DNA of 64,000 bases from Clostridium sp. CAG:762 (GTDB lineage Bacteria; Bacillota_I; Bacilli_A; RF39; UBA660), in NCBI GenBank assembly GCA_000432575.1, contig HF996781.1, forward strand, positions 1 through 64,000. The letters are read 5' to 3'. Each line of letters opens with the position of its first letter. The first letter of the stretch is position 1. This document shows, piece by piece, positions 45,812 to 54,182 of this stretch. The notes beneath the pieces are model-generated. The model made no database searches. It had not been told where the DNA came from and saw only the letters and a program-made list of their open reading frames with translations. The position numbers were made by a program, and so were the translations under genes.

Positions 45812-47917
45812 TTACTCTTCTATATAAGTGATAACTATTTCATCTACTTTTGATAAGGTAGTATTTGGTTTGATATTTTGTTTAACTATCATGCCTTTTT
45901 TGTCTTCATTATATTGAGGGTCGTTTTCGTCTATTTTTATATAAGTAGGTGAAGGGATGTTAATGTTATATTTGGTTAATTTATTGTACCAGTTTTTAAA
46001 TTCTAATAATGTTTTATCTGTGAAATTAGGGAAAAGGCATAAATTTTTATCTTTGTTTTCTTCTAGGGTGCAGTCATAATATGTAACTTCTTCTACTACA
46101 TTGGTATTTGAATGTTTTGATACTGTTATTATAAGATTATTTTTGATATTTTTAACACGGTAGCCATAAGGATAATTTTGATTTATGATTAGTCCTTCTT
46201 GGATACTAGATTCTTCTTCTTTGAATGTTACATTAATATTGTGTTTGTTTGCCCATGAGATAACATCAGTTTTGCTTTTGTTCTTGAAGTTGGGTAGTGT
46301 TTCGATGTAATCTACTATTTTATAATTTCCTCTACCGATTAATGGTTTTTCGTATTCTTCGTCAGTTGTATAGGTAAAGGTTTTTATTAATTCTGGGTTG
46401 ATTAGTCCTAAATTTATTTTCATTTCTTTTTTAACATCATCTCGGCTACCACGATAGTAAATGTAGTTATATAGGGTTAGTTGCATGTTTTCATCATATA
46501 TGTATTGCTCATAGCCACTTAGGTAGAGTCTTTCAATATTGATGGCTTCTGTATTTTCACTTTTTTTGGAAACTACATCCATGAAGATGTCGTATAGGGA
46601 TAGAATTGTTTTGGTGGACATATTGGTATCCATATTTTTAGAAATAGTTTCTAGGATGCTGTAAACATCGTTTAGGTTATTTAGCGTTTTGGCTTTGTTT
46701 AAAATGCCTTTGATGATGAGTTGTTGATTTTGTCCTCTTATTACGTCTGATAGGGTATTGCCTAAGTATTTTTTGCCACATGCATATTGTTCGGGAGTTT
46801 CTTTTCTATGTCTTGCTAAGGCTAAGACTTGTTCTCCATTTAATGTTTGTATTCCTTTTTCAACATAGATGGTGTGTTTGCCAAATCTTCTTTTGCTGTC
46901 TTGTTCACAGAAATTATAAGGAACATCAACTTCAATGCCTTTTAGTGTGTCTACTAAGTCAACGACTCCTTTAAAGTTGATTTTTACGTAATAATCTATT
47001 TTGATGTCTAGAAAATTTTCGATGGTTTTCATCATGCATGGTGCTCCTTGCCAAGCTGCATGGGTTATTTTATTTTCGTATTGATTTTTAAAACACGCAA
47101 TGGGGACATAGGTGTCTCTTGGTATAGATAGCATCGTGGCATTTAAAGTATTAGGGTTGAACGTTACTAATATTAAGGCGTCTCCGTTAAATGATGCGTT
47201 TTTGGCGAGTTCATCAGCTTCCGAGTCAACACCCATGATTAATAGGGTAAAAGGTTCGGTTAATTTTTTGTTTGAAGTGGTGGTGTTTTTTGTTTTGTCG
47301 GTTTGGTTTTTTGTTAGTAAAACACTTGTCTCTTTACTGATGTTTGTATATTTATCAATGCTGTTATAACTAGTAACATAATTGCTTGGTAGGAAGCCAG
47401 CATCTATTTTGTTATCATATAGGTCATTTAAAATATGAATGAATTGATCGTATTTTTTGATGGTAACTCTGTTTAAATTATTTTCTTTAATTACTTTATT
47501 GGGTAAGATGTTGCCATCGATAGAAGTTTCGTCGTTTAGAATACCTATGGTTTTGATTGTATTTAATTTTAGGTTGTTTTCTTTTAAGGTAACTAGGCTG
47601 GTGGAATAGGTAACTTTGTCTTTGCTAAAATTATTTATTATATTTAATACTTTGTTGGCATTATAAGAAATAAATAGAAAGATGATACTTAAGATAATCA
47701 TGATGACTGAGGTGGTAATGTTTTTTGATTTTAATCTTATGAAGAAGATGATGTTAATTAATAGTAGAATAACTATAACTATGTATCTAATTATGTCTTC
47801 GATGCCAACGAAACTTAAGATGTTAATTATTAGATAGATGTTACATATGGTAAATAAAATGAAAGTTATTTTATTAAATATATATTTGTTTTTTTTCTTT
47901 TTTTTAGTGTTTTTCAT
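45812..47917 (-). CDS. LCP family (LytR-CpsA-Psr) protein with PASTA repeats
   Basis: A 701-residue protein. Three N-terminal membrane helices (about 10-90), an LCP accessory region, then the LCP catalytic domain (about 225-415) with SIPRDTYV and ALARHRKE, which hold the Arg residues that bind the polyprenyl diphosphate. Two C-terminal PASTA-like repeats follow (from LPNFKNKSKTDVISWANKHN and from LFPNFTDKTLLEFKNWYNKL). It would attach glycopolymers to peptidoglycan, with the PASTA repeats perhaps binding the wall. LCP-PASTA fusion is not the standard layout. Confidence 0.88.
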   Translation of the reverse strand: MKNTKKKKKNKYIFNKITFILFTICNIYLIINILSFVGIEDIIRYIVIVILLLINIIFFIRLKSKNITTSVIMIILSIIFLFISYNANKVLNIINNFSKDKVTYSTSLVTLKENNLKLNTIKTIGILNDETSIDGNILPNKVIKENNLNRVTIKKYDQFIHILNDLYDNKIDAGFLPSNYVTSYNSIDKYTNISKETSVLLTKNQTDKTKNTTTSNKKLTEPFTLLIMGVDSEADELAKNASFNGDALILVTFNPNTLNATMLSIPRDTYVPIACFKNQYENKITHAAWQGAPCMMKTIENFLDIKIDYYVKINFKGVVDLVDTLKGIEVDVPYNFCEQDSKRRFGKHTIYVEKGIQTLNGEQVLALARHRKETPEQYACGKKYLGNTLSDVIRGQNQQLIIKGILNKAKTLNNLNDVYSILETISKNMDTNMSTKTILSLYDIFMDVVSKKSENTEAINIERLYLSGYEQYIYDENMQLTLYNYIYYRGSRDDVKKEMKINLGLINPELIKTFTYTTDEEYEKPLIGRGNYKIVDYIETLPNFKNKSKTDVISWANKHNINVTFKEEESSIQEGLIINQNYPYGYRVKNIKNNLIITVSKHSNTNVVEEVTYYDCTLEENKDKNLCLFPNFTDKTLLEFKNWYNKLTKYNINIPSPTYIKIDENDPQYNEDKKGMIVKQNIKPNTTLSKVDEIVITYIEE

Positions 47918-48122
47918 ATAATCAACTCCAATGTTATTATATACTAGTTAGCAATTTAAGTAAATAATAACATGGAATAATAAATAAAAATGACATTTTA
48001 TGTAAAAAAATATTTGTTTTTAAGGATTGTTTTGATGTGATGTTATAATGTGGTAATGAGTTATAGCAATTTAAAAGGTGGAGGTGTGTGAGTAAAAAAA
48101 ATTAAAAAATTCAAAAAAACAC

Positions 48123-48151
48123 TTGCATATTTTTGAATTTTATAATATGAT
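48123..48151 (+). promoter_or_regulatory. Promoter of putative small RNA
   Basis: TTGCAT, a 17-nt spacer, then TATGAT; a second TATAAT overlaps at 48141. The 47918-48122 gap before it holds no gene I can support. Confidence 0.65.
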
Positions 48152-48157
48152 TATTAT

Positions 48158-48246
48158 GACATAGATATATGTCCACTCTTATTGGAAGATTATAAGAGTG
48201 TATTCAACCAAAACCCCCTGAAGGAGCCGAAAGGCTCCACTTTTTG
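48158..48246 (+). ncRNA. Putative ~89-nt small RNA with three hairpins
   Basis: The RNA starts about 6 nt after the -10 box. Hairpin 1: GACATA, GATA, TATGTC. Hairpin 2: CACTCTTAT, 9-nt loop, ATAAGAGTG. An unpaired stretch with ACCCCC follows. Hairpin 3 is a terminator: GGAGCC, GAAA, GGCTCC, then ACTTTTT. No Rfam class is recognised. The unpaired C-run could bind Shine-Dalgarno sequences, as in RsaE/RoxS-type regulators (inference). Confidence 0.6.
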
Positions 48247-48325
48247 ATTTAAAACAGTATTTATAAAGGTTTGCATTTTTTAAAAATGAAATTTTTGGTC
48301 CAATTTTGGTCCATTTTTATTTAGT
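48214..48325 (+). other. Left att-like region
   Basis: Order of elements: CCCCCTGAA, hairpin, ACTTT, TTTATAAAGG, then a doubled GGTCC motif (GGTCC AATTTT GGTCC) and ATTTTTATTTAG. The same order recurs at 63293-63396 next to an integrase 3' end, with the GGTxCC pair written GGTACCC AAATA GGTACCC. Proposed attachment-site remnant. Confidence 0.5.
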
Positions 48326-48394
48326 GTTTTTACATATTTTATTCTATTAAATAAGGGAAATTATTGGTTTTTACTTGGTGTCAAAATAAAAAAA

Positions 48395-48558
48395 CGTCCG
48401 GTTTTCTATGGAAATACCGTCCAGATAAATATGGAAGCAATTTATTTTTTATTATATAACACAAAAAAATAGTCGTCCGGTTATATATGGAAATGCCGTC
48501 CGGTTATGTATGGACGTTATGCAGTTTTATTGCAAATAATCCAGCTTAATACGGAAAT
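48395..48558 (+). repeat. Five 16-base TCC-N10-GGA sites
   Basis: Five copies of a 16-mer with consensus TCCRGNTWWNTAYGGA. The first two and the third and fourth begin 23 nt apart, about two helix turns. A leading CG precedes four of them. They lie just upstream of the AlbA_2 gene. They look like protein-binding sites (iterons, operator or recombinase arm sites). Confidence 0.7.
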
Positions 48559-48630
48559 TTTAAAAAATACTCAATTCGACATAAAAAAACAAATCAATTG
48601 TTGTATAATTATATTCGAGGAGATGATGTA

Positions 48631-50064
48631 ATGAAACTATCAGATTATGAAAATGTTGAATCTACTTATATAGATTTTAAAGAGAGTCTAGAAACGGATA
48701 AACCAAAGAGTTGGTTAAAAACAGTATCTGCTTTTGCAAATACAAAAGGAGGAATCTTGTTATATGGTGTAAGAGATACAGATAAAAAACCGATAGGTTT
48801 AGATAATATATCTGAAGTATCATCAAAAATTACAGAGTTAGTCAATTCCAAAATATCTCCTGTTCCTAGATATGAATTAAATTCTTTTAAGGAAGATGAG
48901 AAAGATTTTTTAGAAGTCAAAGTTGGAGATGGCCCTGAAACACCATATTATTATAGCAGTGATGGAAGAAAAACTGCTTATATTAGAGCTGGAGATCAAA
49001 GTATAGAAGCACCTGATCATATATTGAAAAGTTTAATTTTAAAAGGCCAAAATAGAACATTTGATGCAATTGCTTCTGAGTATAAAATAGATGATGTTAG
49101 TTTTACATTGCTGGATGCAACTTTAAAAAAAGAAGCAAATGTTATAGTTAATAAAGATCGTGATTATCTTTCATTTAATTTGGTTAATAAAGATGGTTAT
49201 GTTACTAATGCTGGGCTTTTGCTATCTGACCAAGGATTGTTAAAGCAATCAAAAGCTTTTTGTACAAAATGGAAGGGAACTGTAAAAGGATCTGTTGAGG
49301 GGGATGCTGAAGACGATAAAGAATACAATGGAAGCATAATAAGTATTCTTGCTAATGCAGAAACATTTATAAAAAATAATTCAAAAACATCATGGCAAAT
49401 AAATGGTATGCATAGAGATGAATTTGAGGACTATCCTACAAAAGCTGTTCGTGAAGCTTTAGTTAATGCAATAATACATAGGGATTATCAAATCTTGGGT
49501 TCTGAAATACACATCGATATGTTTGATGATAGACTTGAAATTACATCACCAGGAGGAATGGTTGATGGCAGTCAAATACAAGATTTAGATTTAACTAAAA
49601 TTCCGTCATTAAGAAGAAATACAATTATTTCAGATCTATTTGGTAGATTACATTATATGGATAGAAGAGGAAGTGGAATAACAAGAATTTTGGAATCTTA
49701 TTCAGATTGTTCAATGAAACCAAAGTTTACATCTGGAGTATCAAGCTTTACTGTTATCTTTCCAAATAAAAGATATGTAAAAGAGAACAAAGTTACAGAA
49801 CGAGAGAGAATAATTATTACTAATGATTCGGATTATTTTATTGTAAAAATGTATAAGAATCTTTCAGGAAAAGTTAGAGGAAATTATTTGGCAAATTTGG
49901 AAAACTTATTTAATGAATATGGATATGATACTCCTTTCAATAGGGAAAAAGTTGAAAATGCATTTGGAGTAAAAAAATCAAGAGCTTTAGATATAATCAA
50001 TCAATTAATTAATTGTGATATTTTAGAGTATGCAGAAGATACAAAATATAGATTTAAAAGATAA
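48631..50064 (+). CDS. AlbA_2/Schlafen-like ATP-binding protein
   Basis: A 477-residue protein. The N-terminal AlbA_2 (Schlafen AlbA) domain (about 1-135) has STYIDFKESL and AFANTKGGILLYGV. A middle GHKL-type ATPase segment shows REALVNAIIHRDY near 283 and DDRLEITSPGGMVDG near 307. A winged-helix-like end follows (REKVENAFGVKKSRALDIINQL). Such proteins are common in mobile and defence islands, as regulators or effectors. Start at ATG 48631 behind GAGGAG. It converges on the broken integrase gene 11 nt away. Confidence 0.85.
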   Translation: MKLSDYENVESTYIDFKESLETDKPKSWLKTVSAFANTKGGILLYGVRDTDKKPIGLDNISEVSSKITELVNSKISPVPRYELNSFKEDEKDFLEVKVGDGPETPYYYSSDGRKTAYIRAGDQSIEAPDHILKSLILKGQNRTFDAIASEYKIDDVSFTLLDATLKKEANVIVNKDRDYLSFNLVNKDGYVTNAGLLLSDQGLLKQSKAFCTKWKGTVKGSVEGDAEDDKEYNGSIISILANAETFIKNNSKTSWQINGMHRDEFEDYPTKAVREALVNAIIHRDYQILGSEIHIDMFDDRLEITSPGGMVDGSQIQDLDLTKIPSLRRNTIISDLFGRLHYMDRRGSGITRILESYSDCSMKPKFTSGVSSFTVIFPNKRYVKENKVTERERIIITNDSDYFIVKMYKNLSGKVRGNYLANLENLFNEYGYDTPFNREKVENAFGVKKSRALDIINQLINCDILEYAEDTKYRFKR

Positions 50065-50075
50065 AAGGCTAGGAT

Positions 50076-51200
50076 TTATTCCTGGTCTTCATTCATTTCA
50101 TCAATAAGTGATGTTATATCAGTTAATGCATTTTTATAAAGATGAGTATAAGTATTAAGCGTTTCTTCTATTTTTGTATGTCCCAAAAATTTGAAAACAG
50201 TAATAATATTAGCACCTTTATGTATTAATAAAGAAGCACAAGAATGTCTAAAGTCATGGATCATTATTTTCTTAACACCAGCAAGTTCACAATTGCGATT
50301 TTTTCTACCTGTAATAGTATTGCTGATTTGTGGAGCGACATCACTAATTACAAAGTAAGTATCCTGAAAGCCAAATAACAATTCATAATCACTTTCGTTA
50401 AGTGTTTTTAGGTCAGTTAAGAGTACTTTTGTTAATGGCAATACTCTATTACTTCTAACTGTTTTTGGTGGTGAGAATGTCCATCTAGAGCGACATGATT
50501 ACTGAGTTATTTGTTTATTTATGCTTACAGTTCTATTTCCAAAATTAATGTCTTTCCAAGTTATACCTTTTAGTTCTCCAATTCTTAATCCGCAGTAGTG
50601 GAGTAGTTGCCATGCACATCTAAATTTAATATCTTTTTCTACAGATAAGAATTTTTGAAATTTATCATAAGTGAAATATAGCATTTCTTTTGGAAGTTCA
50701 TTTGGATTATTAAAATTATGCATTTTTTTATAAACATGTATAAAGCTGAAGCCATACCAATCAGTAGCATAGTTTAATAATGATTTAAGAAATTTTTAAA
50801 TATCATTTTTGTATCTGGTAGATAAGTTGCAACTATTTATATATCGTCTCCATCTTTCGTATACTTTAATATTAAAATCTTTTAATCTAATATTTGAAAT
50901 TATATCTAAATATGGTCGTTTATTTCTATAACCATACATAGTAGTATCCTTAACTATAGTGGATCTGTTTTTAATAAACAAATTAATAAGTTGTCCAAAT
51001 GTAAATGCACAAACACTTGCTTCATTCTGTGATTTTATTAATAACTCAGCTTCAGTTTCTTGAGCTTCTCTTTTTGTCATATATCTTTTAGAATGATATT
51101 GAGCTCCCGTTCCATCTAATTTTTTATATTTTGTTCTAAAATACCAGTACTTTCCACTTTTAGCAGGAACTTTATCTTTATATACAGGCATTTTAATCAT
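50076..51200 (-). pseudogene. Tyrosine integrase with two in-frame stops
   Basis: One continuous frame of 374 codons interrupted by TAA at 50796-50798 and at 50499-50501, with no frameshift. The N-terminal part has the arm-binding domain (KSGKYWYFRTKYKKLDG), the middle carries the catalytic Arg in CGLRIGE, and the C-terminal part has HDFRHSCASLL, LGHTKIEETLNTY and the Tyr nucleophile. Bridging codons read sensibly through both stops (LKSLLNYATDWYGF), so this is a recently inactivated integrase. Confidence 0.9.
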
Positions 51201-51240
51201 CGTTTCTTTCTGTAGGAATATGACTAAATTAATGAAAGAT

Positions 51241-51270
51241 TTGTAAGAAACTACTATTTTATGTTATAAT
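51241..51270 (+). promoter_or_regulatory. Promoter of a second putative small RNA
   Basis: TTGTAA, 18-nt spacer, TATAAT. Confidence 0.6.
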
Positions 51271-51276
51271 CTAAGT

Positions 51277-51394
51277 GGGAAAGCCAAAAAATATAATTAT
51301 ATCTATTATAGTGAATTTGTTTTAAAGTTTTTCAGACCGTAAAACATCATCTTGGAATATTCCTATATCTCGTACGCCAATACGAGATTTTTTT
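51277..51394 (+). ncRNA. Putative ~115-nt RNA ending in a strong terminator
   Basis: From the promoter to a terminator hairpin (ATCTCGTA, CGCCAA, TACGAGAT, then T7 at 51367-51394) there is no credible ORF. It lies divergent from the integrase gene. Identity unknown; an island-encoded regulatory RNA is possible. Confidence 0.45.
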
Positions 51395-51462
51395 ATTTGT
51401 AATTTCTTATTAATCTAATAATAGAATAAATAGCTTTATATTTTTTCTTATATTCAATTTCA

Positions 51463-51603
51463 TTATGCATTAGCAATATAATTAGATATTAATTCTGGAA
51501 GAACATAGCTTTCTAGATATTCATCATAGTTATCAACAAATGGTTTTAAAACCTTTATATATTCTTCATCAGTTATATCTTCATCTGTTTCTGTTCTTAT
51601 CAT
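51463..51603 (-). CDS. 46-residue acidic protein
   Basis: Short gene with a perfect GGAGG 5 nt before its ATG. The protein is acidic and helical (MIRTETDEDITDEEYIKVLK at the start, ending SNYIANA). It is read from a promoter whose twin drives the HTH operon at 63039. It precedes the integrase pseudogene on the same strand, the usual place for an excision or control gene, but it has no HTH. Function unknown. Confidence 0.65.
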   Translation of the reverse strand: MIRTETDEDITDEEYIKVLKPFVDNYDEYLESYVLPELISNYIANA

Positions 51604-51620
51604 TATAACCTCCGTAATGC

Positions 51621-51650
51621 ATTAATCGCTTAAATTTTGGAATTAGTCAA
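51621..51650 (-). promoter_or_regulatory. Island promoter with direct-repeat operator, left copy
   Basis: On the minus strand TTGACT, 18-nt spacer, ATTAAT. GACTAAT and GATTAAT form a direct repeat 21 nt apart over -35 and -10. The same arrangement, with matching spacer bases, is found at 63068-63097. Confidence 0.65.
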
Positions 51651-51777
51651 CATATTCATACAAAAATTCAAATTTTGTAATAAAAATCTAGTCAAATATC
51701 TAAAAATTGATGTTTTTATGGTATAATTATGAGTAGGAGAAAATAGCTTAAAACTTAGAAAAGGAGGTACATTGGTT

Positions 51778-52446
51778 ATGAAAAAGAGAAGCAAGATATT
51801 GATAGATTTAATAAATGATGAAATTGATGTAAAAAAAGCATTTCAGCTGTTATCATTACTTCTAGAAGATTTGGATGATAAGGAAATTGAAAACTGGTTG
51901 AATTATGAGTTGAATGGATATCCTAAAAATGTTGGTGTACCCAGATACAGAGTGATTAATGCATCAATAATAGGTACAGTTAAAACCTATACTATGATTA
52001 TTAGCAAATATGATATTCCGGTGCCTTTTGAAGATAAAGAGAAATTATGTAAACATGAAGTAAGAGATAGTATTGCTGAAATATGCCAATATGCTAAAGC
52101 TGAAGAGGAATCTGATATGCATTGCTTGTTATCACCAATTGATATTGGATATATTAACTCTGTTGCCCTTATTAATGATGCAGAAGTTACACACGCCAAT
52201 TTACAATTAAGTATGTATGGTTATACTAATGTATTGCACTGGTTAAAGGACAAATTAATAGAAATTTTTAAAAAACTAGAAAAAAAATATGGTAATCTTG
52301 ATGAGTACTATATAGACTTTAAAACTTGTAAAGATAAAAAAGACATAACAAAAGCATTATTACAAATTATATATAATGACAATTCCGTTAGGATTGGCAA
52401 TAATAATAAAATAGATAAAAGCAAAGTGGGAAATAATAATGATTAA
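51778..52446 (+). CDS. AbiTii-domain protein with C-terminal RHIM-like motif
   Basis: A 222-residue protein. Residues about 1-65 match the AbiTii family (PF18864) from abortive infection systems: KKAFQLLSLLLEDLDD, then EIENWLNYELNGYP and VPRYRVINA. A helical middle follows. The C-terminus carries VRIGNNNKIDKS and KVGNNND, close to the RHIM pattern (V/I)-Q-(V/I)-G-x-N-N and to HET-s-type repeats. ATG at 51778 is used because AAGGAGG lies 9 nt upstream; a TTG at 51772 is less likely. The gene overlaps a small membrane-protein gene that begins with the same motif, and lies directly before hsdM. Confidence 0.8.
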   Translation: MKKRSKILIDLINDEIDVKKAFQLLSLLLEDLDDKEIENWLNYELNGYPKNVGVPRYRVINASIIGTVKTYTMIISKYDIPVPFEDKEKLCKHEVRDSIAEICQYAKAEEESDMHCLLSPIDIGYINSVALINDAEVTHANLQLSMYGYTNVLHWLKDKLIEIFKKLEKKYGNLDEYYIDFKTCKDKKDITKALLQIIYNDNSVRIGNNNKIDKSKVGNNND

Positions 52447-52603
52447 AATAGGAAATAATAATAAAATTAATAAATCAATTATCGGTAGTGATAATAAGAT
52501 AGAAAAAGAAAAAGATAAAAAGTATATACTTACTAATATAATAATACCTATTATTGTTGGTTTGATAATTGCTGGAATAGTGTTTTTATTAAAGTGGAAT
52601 TAA
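52439..52603 (+). CDS. 54-residue membrane protein with RHIM-like N-terminus
   Basis: Starts within the end of the AbiTii gene (ATGATTAA overlap), in another frame. The N-terminus reads IKIGNNNKINKS then IIGSDNKIEK, almost the same as the AbiTii C-terminus. A basic linker and one strong membrane helix (about 31-51, IIIPIIVGLIIAGIVFLL) follow. It is missed by length cut-offs. Inference: a membrane effector recruited by the AbiTii protein through motif-motif contact. Confidence 0.75.
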   Translation: MIKIGNNNKINKSIIGSDNKIEKEKDKKYILTNIIIPIIVGLIIAGIVFLLKWN

Positions 52604-52616
52604 TGGAGGTAATGAT

Positions 52617-54182
52617 ATGAATAATAAGGAAAGAGAAAGAGAAGAACTTCATAAAACAATTTGGAAAATTGCAAATGAGTTAAGAGGTTCAGTCGATGGA
52701 TGGGATTTTAAACAATACGTTTTAGGATTATTATTTTATAGATTTATATCAGAAAACATTGAAAATTATGTTAATGAAAATCAAAGAAAAGCAGGTATTA
52801 CAGATTTTCAATATAGAAATATTTCTGATGAGGAAGCATTACTTGGAAAATTACAAATACTTGATGAAAAAGGATTCTTTATTCTTCCAAGTGAATTATT
52901 CTGCAACATAAGAAAAGGTGCAGATAAAAATGAAAACTTAAATGTTGTTATTTCAAATGTATTTAATAACATAGAATCATCGGCAAGAGGAACAGCGTCA
53001 GAAGATGATGTTAAAGGTTTATTTGATGATTTTACTATTGATAATAAATTAGGAAACACGGTTGATGAAAGAAATGAAAAACTTGTTAAATTATTAAATG
53101 CAGTTGGGGATTTAAACTTTGGCGATTATGAAGATAATAACATTGACTTATTCGGAGATGCTTATGAGTTCTTGATGACAATGTATGCTTCATCAGCAGG
53201 CAAATCGGGTGGAGAATTCTTTACTCCTCAAGAAGTTGGAGAATTACTTGCAAGAATAGTAATAATGGATAAAACATCTGTTAATAAAGTATACGATCCA
53301 GCATGTGGATCAGGTGGATTACTTTTAAAATTTGCTAAGATACTTGGAAAAGAGAATGTAAGAGAAGGCTTCTTCGGTCAAGAGATAAATCTTACAACTT
53401 ACAACTTAGCTAGAATTAATATGTTTTTACATAACATTAATTACAATAACTTTAGTATTGAAAGAGGAGATACATTAATACATCCAGTACATTGGAATGA
53501 TGAACCATTTGATGCAATAGTATCTAATCCTCCTTATTCAATAAAATGGGCAGGTAAGTCTAATCCACTTTTAATAAATGATGAACGATTTGCTCCAGCA
53601 GGTGTGTTAGCACCTGAATCAAAAGCCGATTTAGCATTTACTATGCATATGTTATCATGGTTATCACCTAAAGGAACTGCAGCTATAGTAGAATTTCCTG
53701 GTGTACTTTACAGAGGTGGAGCAGAACAAAAAATTAGAAAGTACATGATTGATAACAACTTTGTTGATACTGTCATTCAATTACCTTCAGATTTATTCTT
53801 TGGTACATCAATAGCAACTTGTATATTAGTATTAAAGAAAAATAAATCAGATAATAATATTTTATTTGTAGATGCTTCTAGTGAATGTGTTAGAAATACT
53901 AATAAAAACAAATTATCAGAAGAAAACATCAATAATATAATTAGTTTATTAAAAGATAGAAAATCAGTAGAAAATAAATCTTATATAGCAACTTATGAAG
54001 AGATTAAAGATAATGATTATAATATTTCAGTTAATTCTTATTTAAGAACAAATATTGAAACTAAAAAAATTGATATAGAAAAGGTAAATAGAAAACTTGC
54101 TGAAATTGTACCTAAACAACAACAAATTAGAGAAGAACTAGAAGAAATAATCAAGGAACTTGAGGCTGATTATCATGAGTAA
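52617..54182 (+). CDS. hsdM: Type I restriction-modification methyltransferase subunit
   Basis: A 521-residue protein. N-terminal HsdM domain (about 10-150), then an N6-adenine methylase fold with SAM motif YDPACGSGGLL near 226 and catalytic SNPPYS near 303. With two HsdM and one HsdS it methylates the host sites. First gene of a closely coupled operon: hsdM-hsdS overlap ATGAGTAA. Confidence 0.96.
   Translation: MNNKEREREELHKTIWKIANELRGSVDGWDFKQYVLGLLFYRFISENIENYVNENQRKAGITDFQYRNISDEEALLGKLQILDEKGFFILPSELFCNIRKGADKNENLNVVISNVFNNIESSARGTASEDDVKGLFDDFTIDNKLGNTVDERNEKLVKLLNAVGDLNFGDYEDNNIDLFGDAYEFLMTMYASSAGKSGGEFFTPQEVGELLARIVIMDKTSVNKVYDPACGSGGLLLKFAKILGKENVREGFFGQEINLTTYNLARINMFLHNINYNNFSIERGDTLIHPVHWNDEPFDAIVSNPPYSIKWAGKSNPLLINDERFAPAGVLAPESKADLAFTMHMLSWLSPKGTAAIVEFPGVLYRGGAEQKIRKYMIDNNFVDTVIQLPSDLFFGTSIATCILVLKKNKSDNNILFVDASSECVRNTNKNKLSEENINNIISLLKDRKSVENKSYIATYEEIKDNDYNISVNSYLRTNIETKKIDIEKVNRKLAEIVPKQQQIREELEEIIKELEADYHE

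Noticed and set aside
46780..47369. Plus-strand ORFs inside the LCP gene
   Set aside because: They are frame shadows of the LCP gene, hydrophobic only because of the antisense reading.
48158..48246. tmRNA or SRP RNA
   Set aside because: Far too short for tmRNA, no tRNA-like end, and the SRP Alu/S-domain motifs are missing.
48395..48558. CRISPR array
   Set aside because: Units are 16 nt, degenerate and irregularly spaced (23, 56, 23, 42), with no cas genes.
51277..51394. Retron or tracrRNA-like RNA
   Set aside because: No reverse transcriptase, Cas9 or repeat partner lies nearby.
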